From NCBI GenBank assembly GCA_011372105.1, contig DRTT01000158.1:1-9563 (forward strand): a DNA stretch of 9,563 bases, in the 5' to 3' direction. Both the position numbers and the translations under genes were made by a program. Shown here piece after piece: positions 6,408 to 9,563 of the stretch. Below the pieces are notes generated by a model. That model was not told the DNA's origin, did not search any database, and saw only the letters and a list, made by a program, of their open reading frames with translations. Source of the stretch: Candidatus Aerophobota bacterium (GTDB lineage: Bacteria > Aerophobota > Aerophobia > Aerophobales > B3-G15). Positions within the stretch are counted from its first letter, which is position 1. Every line of letters begins with the position of its first letter.

Positions 6408-6992
6408 CTAAGCAGTACCAATCAATCCTGTAAATCCCATAAAAACAAGAGCAAGTAGCCCTGCTGTAATTAAGGTCATAGGGGCACCTCGCAAAGATTT
6501 CGGGACATTGGCAAATTCAAGTTCTTCTCTAATTGTTGCCATCAAAAGCATGACAAATGTAAACCCCATCCCTGCTCCAAATCCAAATACTATACTATCA
6601 ATAAAAGAATAATTTCTCAGAGGAATAAAAAGAGCAAGAAAAAGTATAGAACAATTTGTTGTTATTAAAGGAAGGTAAATTCCAAGTGCTCTGTAAAGGG
6701 CAGGATTTGTCTTTTTAACAAACATTTCTATTAATTGAACAAGGGAGGCAATAACTAAAATATCAGAAACATACTCTAAGAAAGGAAGGTTTAAACCACG
6801 TATTATAAAAGTGTTAATAATCCAGACAACAGCTGCAGTCAGAGTCATAACGAAGGTAGTGGCAAATCCCATTGCTACCGCAGATTCAACTTTTCCTGTA
6901 ACTCCAAGAAAGGGACATATTCCCAGAAAATACCTAAGCACAAAATTGTTTACAAGAACTGCACCAAGAAATACCAGAATTAATCTTGACAT
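6408..6992 (-). CDS. rnfA: Rnf electron transport complex subunit A (membrane)
   Basis: This 194-residue, strongly hydrophobic protein has about six predicted membrane helices. It carries the RnfA signatures VNNFVLRYFLGICPFLG (14-30) and LPLITTNCSILF (107-118). Cys26 and Cys114 are the two conserved cysteines of RnfA/RnfE proteins, which together hold an intramembrane [2Fe-2S] cluster. The start VNNFVL and end GLLALVFMGFTGL favour RnfA over its paralogue RnfE. It begins 12 nt after pyrG, and its SD (AAGGAG, 7005-7000) starts within the last bases of the pyrG stop region, suggesting coupled translation. No rnfC, rnfD, rnfG or rnfE precedes it, unlike the usual rnfCDGEAB order. NqrE-type paralogues are the alternative, but the adjacent RnfB settles the assignment. 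Confidence 0.94.
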   Translation of the reverse strand: MSRLILVFLGAVLVNNFVLRYFLGICPFLGVTGKVESAVAMGFATTFVMTLTAAVVWIINTFIIRGLNLPFLEYVSDILVIASLVQLIEMFVKKTNPALYRALGIYLPLITTNCSILFLALFIPLRNYSFIDSIVFGFGAGMGFTFVMLLMATIREELEFANVPKSLRGAPMTLITAGLLALVFMGFTGLIGTA

Positions 6993-7004
6993 TTTAAAAC
7001 TCCT

Positions 7005-8603
7005 TTAGAGGGGTTTTTGCATTGCCGCTTTTACAAAATCTCTAAAAAGAGGATGAGGATTTTGGGGTCTTGATTTAAACTCTGGATGAAACTGAGTAGC
7101 TACAAACCAGGGATGATCCGGTATTTCGATTATTTCCACAAGATTTTTCTCAGGATAGATACCCGCTATTCTCAAACCTGCTTTTTCCAGAATTTGTCTG
7201 TAGTTATTGTTAAATTCGTATCTGTGTCTGTGTCTTTCATATTTAAGGGGTTTTCCGTAGGCTTTTCTACTGAGAGTTCCCTCCTTTAATCTACACTCAT
7301 ATTCACCAAGCCTCATTGTTCCCCCTTTCTTTTTAACTTTTTTCTGTTCAGGGAGAAGATCAATTACAGGATGAGGTGTATCTGGATCAAACTCTGTAGA
7401 ATTTGCACCTTCAAGGTTGGCAACATTTCGAGCAAATTCAATTGTTGAACAATGCATGCCAAGGCATATTCCTAAAAAAGGAATACCATTTTCTCTGGCA
7501 AATCTGATAGCTCTTATTTTTCCTTCTATCCCTCTTAAACCAAATCCCCCTGGAACAAGTATGCCCTGAAATGAAGACAACATTTTTTCTGTTTCTTTAT
7601 TTATCTCCTCTGCTTCTATCCATTCAAGCAAAACTTTTCCATCATTGGCAGCTCCTGCGTGTGTGAAAGCTTCGATTATACTCTTGTATGCATCTTTCAT
7701 CTTTACATACTTTCCAACTATGGCTATTTTTACCTTCTTTTTAGCTTTATTTACTTTAAGTACCCACTTTGCCCATTCTTTTAAGTCCTCTTTTTTGTTT
7801 TTCAAACCCAATTTTTTCATAATTTTATTGGTCAGCCCTTCCTTTTCAAACCTTAGAGGGATTTCATATATATTATCAACATCAATAGCTTGAATAACGT
7901 TCTCCTCTTCTACATTACAAAAAAGGGAAATTTTCTTCCTTGCCTCCATAGTTAAAGGAATCTGTGTTCGGCAAAGAATAAAATCAGGTTGAATACCTAT
8001 CTCCCTGAGCCTTCCTACACTGTGTTGAGTTGGCTTTGTTTTGAGCTCACCTGCGGTGGGAATATAGGGAAGAAGAGTAAGATGAATAAAGAGGGTGTTT
8101 TCTTTTCCTTTCTTCAGTCCAAATTGTCTTATAGCCTCCAGAAAAGGCAAAGATTCAATATCTCCAACAGTTCCTCCTACCTCAACTATAACCACTTCTG
8201 CTCTATCTTTTTCTGCAACCTTTACTATTCTACTCTGGATTTCATCGGTTATGTGAGGAATTACCTGGATAGTCCTTCCCAAATAATCTCCCCTTCTTTC
8301 TTTTTCTATCACCGCACTATAAATCTGTCCGGCTGTAACATTGTTATAAGAAGAAAAATCAATTCCCACAAATCTTTCATAATGCCCCAGGTCAAGGTCA
8401 GTTTCAGCACCATCTTTTGTCACAAAAACCTCTCCATGCTGGTAAGGATTCATAGTACCAGGGTCAACATTTATATAAGGGTCAAATTTCAACATGCTCA
8501 CCTCAAATCCCCTGCTTTTAAGAAGAGTTCCAATAGAAGCTGCAGCCACACCCTTTCCAAGCGAAGATAAAACTCCCCCTGTTACAAAAATGTATTTTGT
8601 CAT
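7005..8603 (-). CDS. pyrG: CTP synthase (glutamine-hydrolysing)
   Basis: The 532-residue protein is full length. The synthetase domain has the P-loop [10 protein letters not shown] (9-18), [13 protein letters not shown] (41-53), and GGTVGDIES (143-151). The class I glutamine amidotransferase domain has the PGGFG turn (351-355), nucleophile Cys380 in GICLG, and His506/Glu508 in QFHPEF. It converts UTP to CTP using ATP and ammonia from glutamine, in the cytoplasm. The start overlaps the ispG stop (ATGA, 8603-8600), and only a weak AAGAG serves as SD, so translation may depend on coupling. One oddity: residue 384 is His (GMHCST), where class I amidotransferases, CTP synthases included, normally keep Gln in the motif GxCxGxQ. 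The rest of the active site is intact, so the enzyme is expected to function. Confidence 0.97.
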   Translation of the reverse strand: MTKYIFVTGGVLSSLGKGVAAASIGTLLKSRGFEVSMLKFDPYINVDPGTMNPYQHGEVFVTKDGAETDLDLGHYERFVGIDFSSYNNVTAGQIYSAVIEKERRGDYLGRTIQVIPHITDEIQSRIVKVAEKDRAEVVIVEVGGTVGDIESLPFLEAIRQFGLKKGKENTLFIHLTLLPYIPTAGELKTKPTQHSVGRLREIGIQPDFILCRTQIPLTMEARKKISLFCNVEEENVIQAIDVDNIYEIPLRFEKEGLTNKIMKKLGLKNKKEDLKEWAKWVLKVNKAKKKVKIAIVGKYVKMKDAYKSIIEAFTHAGAANDGKVLLEWIEAEEINKETEKMLSSFQGILVPGGFGLRGIEGKIRAIRFARENGIPFLGICLGMHCSTIEFARNVANLEGANSTEFDPDTPHPVIDLLPEQKKVKKKGGTMRLGEYECRLKEGTLSRKAYGKPLKYERHRHRYEFNNNYRQILEKAGLRIAGIYPEKNLVEIIEIPDHPWFVATQFHPEFKSRPQNPHPLFRDFVKAAMQKPL

Positions 8604-9563
8604 TTTAAATTCTCTTTTAACTCTTTCTCCATCTGATTAATTTCTCTTACTAAAGCCTCAAGGATTCTGTCTTTTTTTACTTTATTTAAAAGCCTCCCTT
8701 TTTTAAACAAAACTCCTCCCTGTTTTGTACATGCTATACCAATGTCAGCTTCCATAGCCTCGCCCGGGCCATTCACCTCGCACCCCATAACAGCTATTTT
8801 AATTGGGAAGTGAATATCTTCTACGACTTTGAGGAGCTCCTGTGCGATAACTTCCACATCTCCTCTGCATCTTCCACAAGTGGGACAGGTTATAATGACA
8901 GGACCAGAATCTATGATATTTAGATGTTTTAGTATCTTATAGGCTATTCTCACCTCTTCTACAGAAGTGCCGGTAAGAGAAACTCTAATAGTATCTCCAA
9001 TCCCCTCGCTGAGAAGTGCACCAATTCCTATAGCCGATTTGATAATTCCTTCAGGAGGAGGCCCTGTAGCGGTAATTCCCAGGTGAATAGGATAAGGAAT
9101 TTTTTCAGCAATAATTTTATTGGATAAAATAGTAACAGGAATCTCGGAAGATTTAAGAGAAACAACTATGTCTTCAAAACCCTCATCTTCAAGCATTCTT
9201 ATACAATTTAAAGCAGTGTCAACCATTCCTTCTGCTATAACGCGAATTCTTTCCTCTTTTTTACCCTTAAAGTTGGATATTTTTTTAATCAGCTCCTTAG
9301 GAAGAGAACCAGAATTAACTCCTACACGAAGAGGTATTCTGTTTTCCTTTGCTTTTTTCGCTATCAGTGCTATTTCTTTAAAACTTAAATTTCCAGGATT
9401 AATTCTGACCTTGTCTATTCCTCTATCTATGGCTTCAAGAGCTAACCTATAATTAAAGTGAACATCAGCAACAAGGGGAAGATTAACTTTTTCTCGAATA
9501 AAAGATATGTTTCTTGCTGCTTTGATATTAGGGACAGCTATCCTGACAAGTTTTGCTCCCTCT
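8600..9563 (-). CDS. ispG: 4-hydroxy-3-methylbut-2-enyl-diphosphate synthase IspG, N-terminus outside window
   Basis: The frame is open from the window edge (first full codon at 9562) to a TGA at 8602-8600, giving 320 residues. The real start lies outside; the ATG at 9226 is internal. Signatures include [30 protein letters not shown] and GVNSGSLPK in the TIM-barrel part. The C-terminal Fe-S domain has CPTCGRC (about 8872-8892) and [10 protein letters not shown] (about 8755-8785), whose cysteines and glutamate hold the [4Fe-4S] cluster. IspG makes HMBPP in the MEP isoprenoid pathway and needs two low-potential electrons from ferredoxin or flavodoxin. By family comparison about 45 N-terminal residues are missing. 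It heads the visible part of the operon ispG-pyrG-rnfA-rnfB-moeA and overlaps pyrG by 4 nt. Confidence 0.95.
   Translation of the reverse strand, partial: EGAKLVRIAVPNIKAARNISFIREKVNLPLVADVHFNYRLALEAIDRGIDKVRINPGNLSFKEIALIAKKAKENRIPLRVGVNSGSLPKELIKKISNFKGKKEERIRVIAEGMVDTALNCIRMLEDEGFEDIVVSLKSSEIPVTILSNKIIAEKIPYPIHLGITATGPPPEGIIKSAIGIGALLSEGIGDTIRVSLTGTSVEEVRIAYKILKHLNIIDSGPVIITCPTCGRCRGDVEVIAQELLKVVEDIHFPIKIAVMGCEVNGPGEAMEADIGIACTKQGGVLFKKGRLLNKVKKDRILEALVREINQMEKELKENLK

Noticed and set aside
7989..8570. Long plus-strand open frame (193 codons) opposite pyrG
   Set aside because: It is the antisense of well-conserved CTP synthase sequence, has no SD or family signature, and its composition follows from the pyrG codons.
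8600..9226. ispG beginning at the ATG at 9226
   Set aside because: The frame stays open upstream to the window edge and encodes conserved IspG barrel motifs, so this ATG is internal.
9120..9452. Plus-strand open frame opposite ispG
   Set aside because: It lies wholly antisense to IspG core motifs (NPGN, GVNSGS) and shows no protein features of its own.

Overview
The window reads as a chromosomal segment of a low-GC, strictly anaerobic-looking bacterium. An IspG gene (MEP isoprenoid pathway) and strong Shine-Dalgarno (SD) sequences point to Bacteria. A Fe-S assembly unit reduced to SufC plus one SufB-like scaffold, Rnf subunits with many cysteines, and a C_GCAxxG_C_C protein point to anaerobic, low-potential electron metabolism. 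AGA and ATA codons are common throughout, and no block looks compositionally foreign. I cannot name the phylum from the sequence.

Left part (1-640): the start of a minus-strand C_GCAxxG_C_C family gene, cut by the window edge, then a 251-bp divergent intergenic region. This region holds a promoter candidate for each direction, a pair of near-identical 17-bp repeats, and an 18-bp palindrome lying on the rightward -10 box.

Plus-strand cluster (641-4381): a small zincin-type metallopeptidase, dihydrolipoyl dehydrogenase, SufC, a SufB-like scaffold and an 86-residue winged-helix protein. Three of the four junctions overlap (ATGA, 31 nt, TAATG) and the fourth is 36 nt, so this looks like one operon read from the promoter at 593-620. 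It combines Fe-S cluster assembly, a pyridine-nucleotide disulfide oxidoreductase and a putative regulator.

Minus-strand cluster (9563-4384, read leftwards): ispG (5' end outside the window), pyrG, rnfA, rnfB and moeA. Junctions are ATGA, 12 nt, 12 nt and ATGA, again operon-like. IspG is a [4Fe-4S] enzyme needing low-potential electrons, Rnf exchanges electrons between ferredoxin and NAD, and MoeA inserts Mo or W into the pterin cofactor. pyrG fits the set only as housekeeping. rnfC, rnfD, rnfG and rnfE are not in the window, and rnfA directly follows pyrG, so the Rnf genes are split or rearranged here.

The two operons converge tail to tail with only 2 bp between their stop codons (4382-4383). 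I see no tRNA, rRNA, CRISPR array, insertion sequence or phage gene. The least ordinary parts are the regulatory architecture at 390-640 and the grouping of redox genes with a minimal SUF system.
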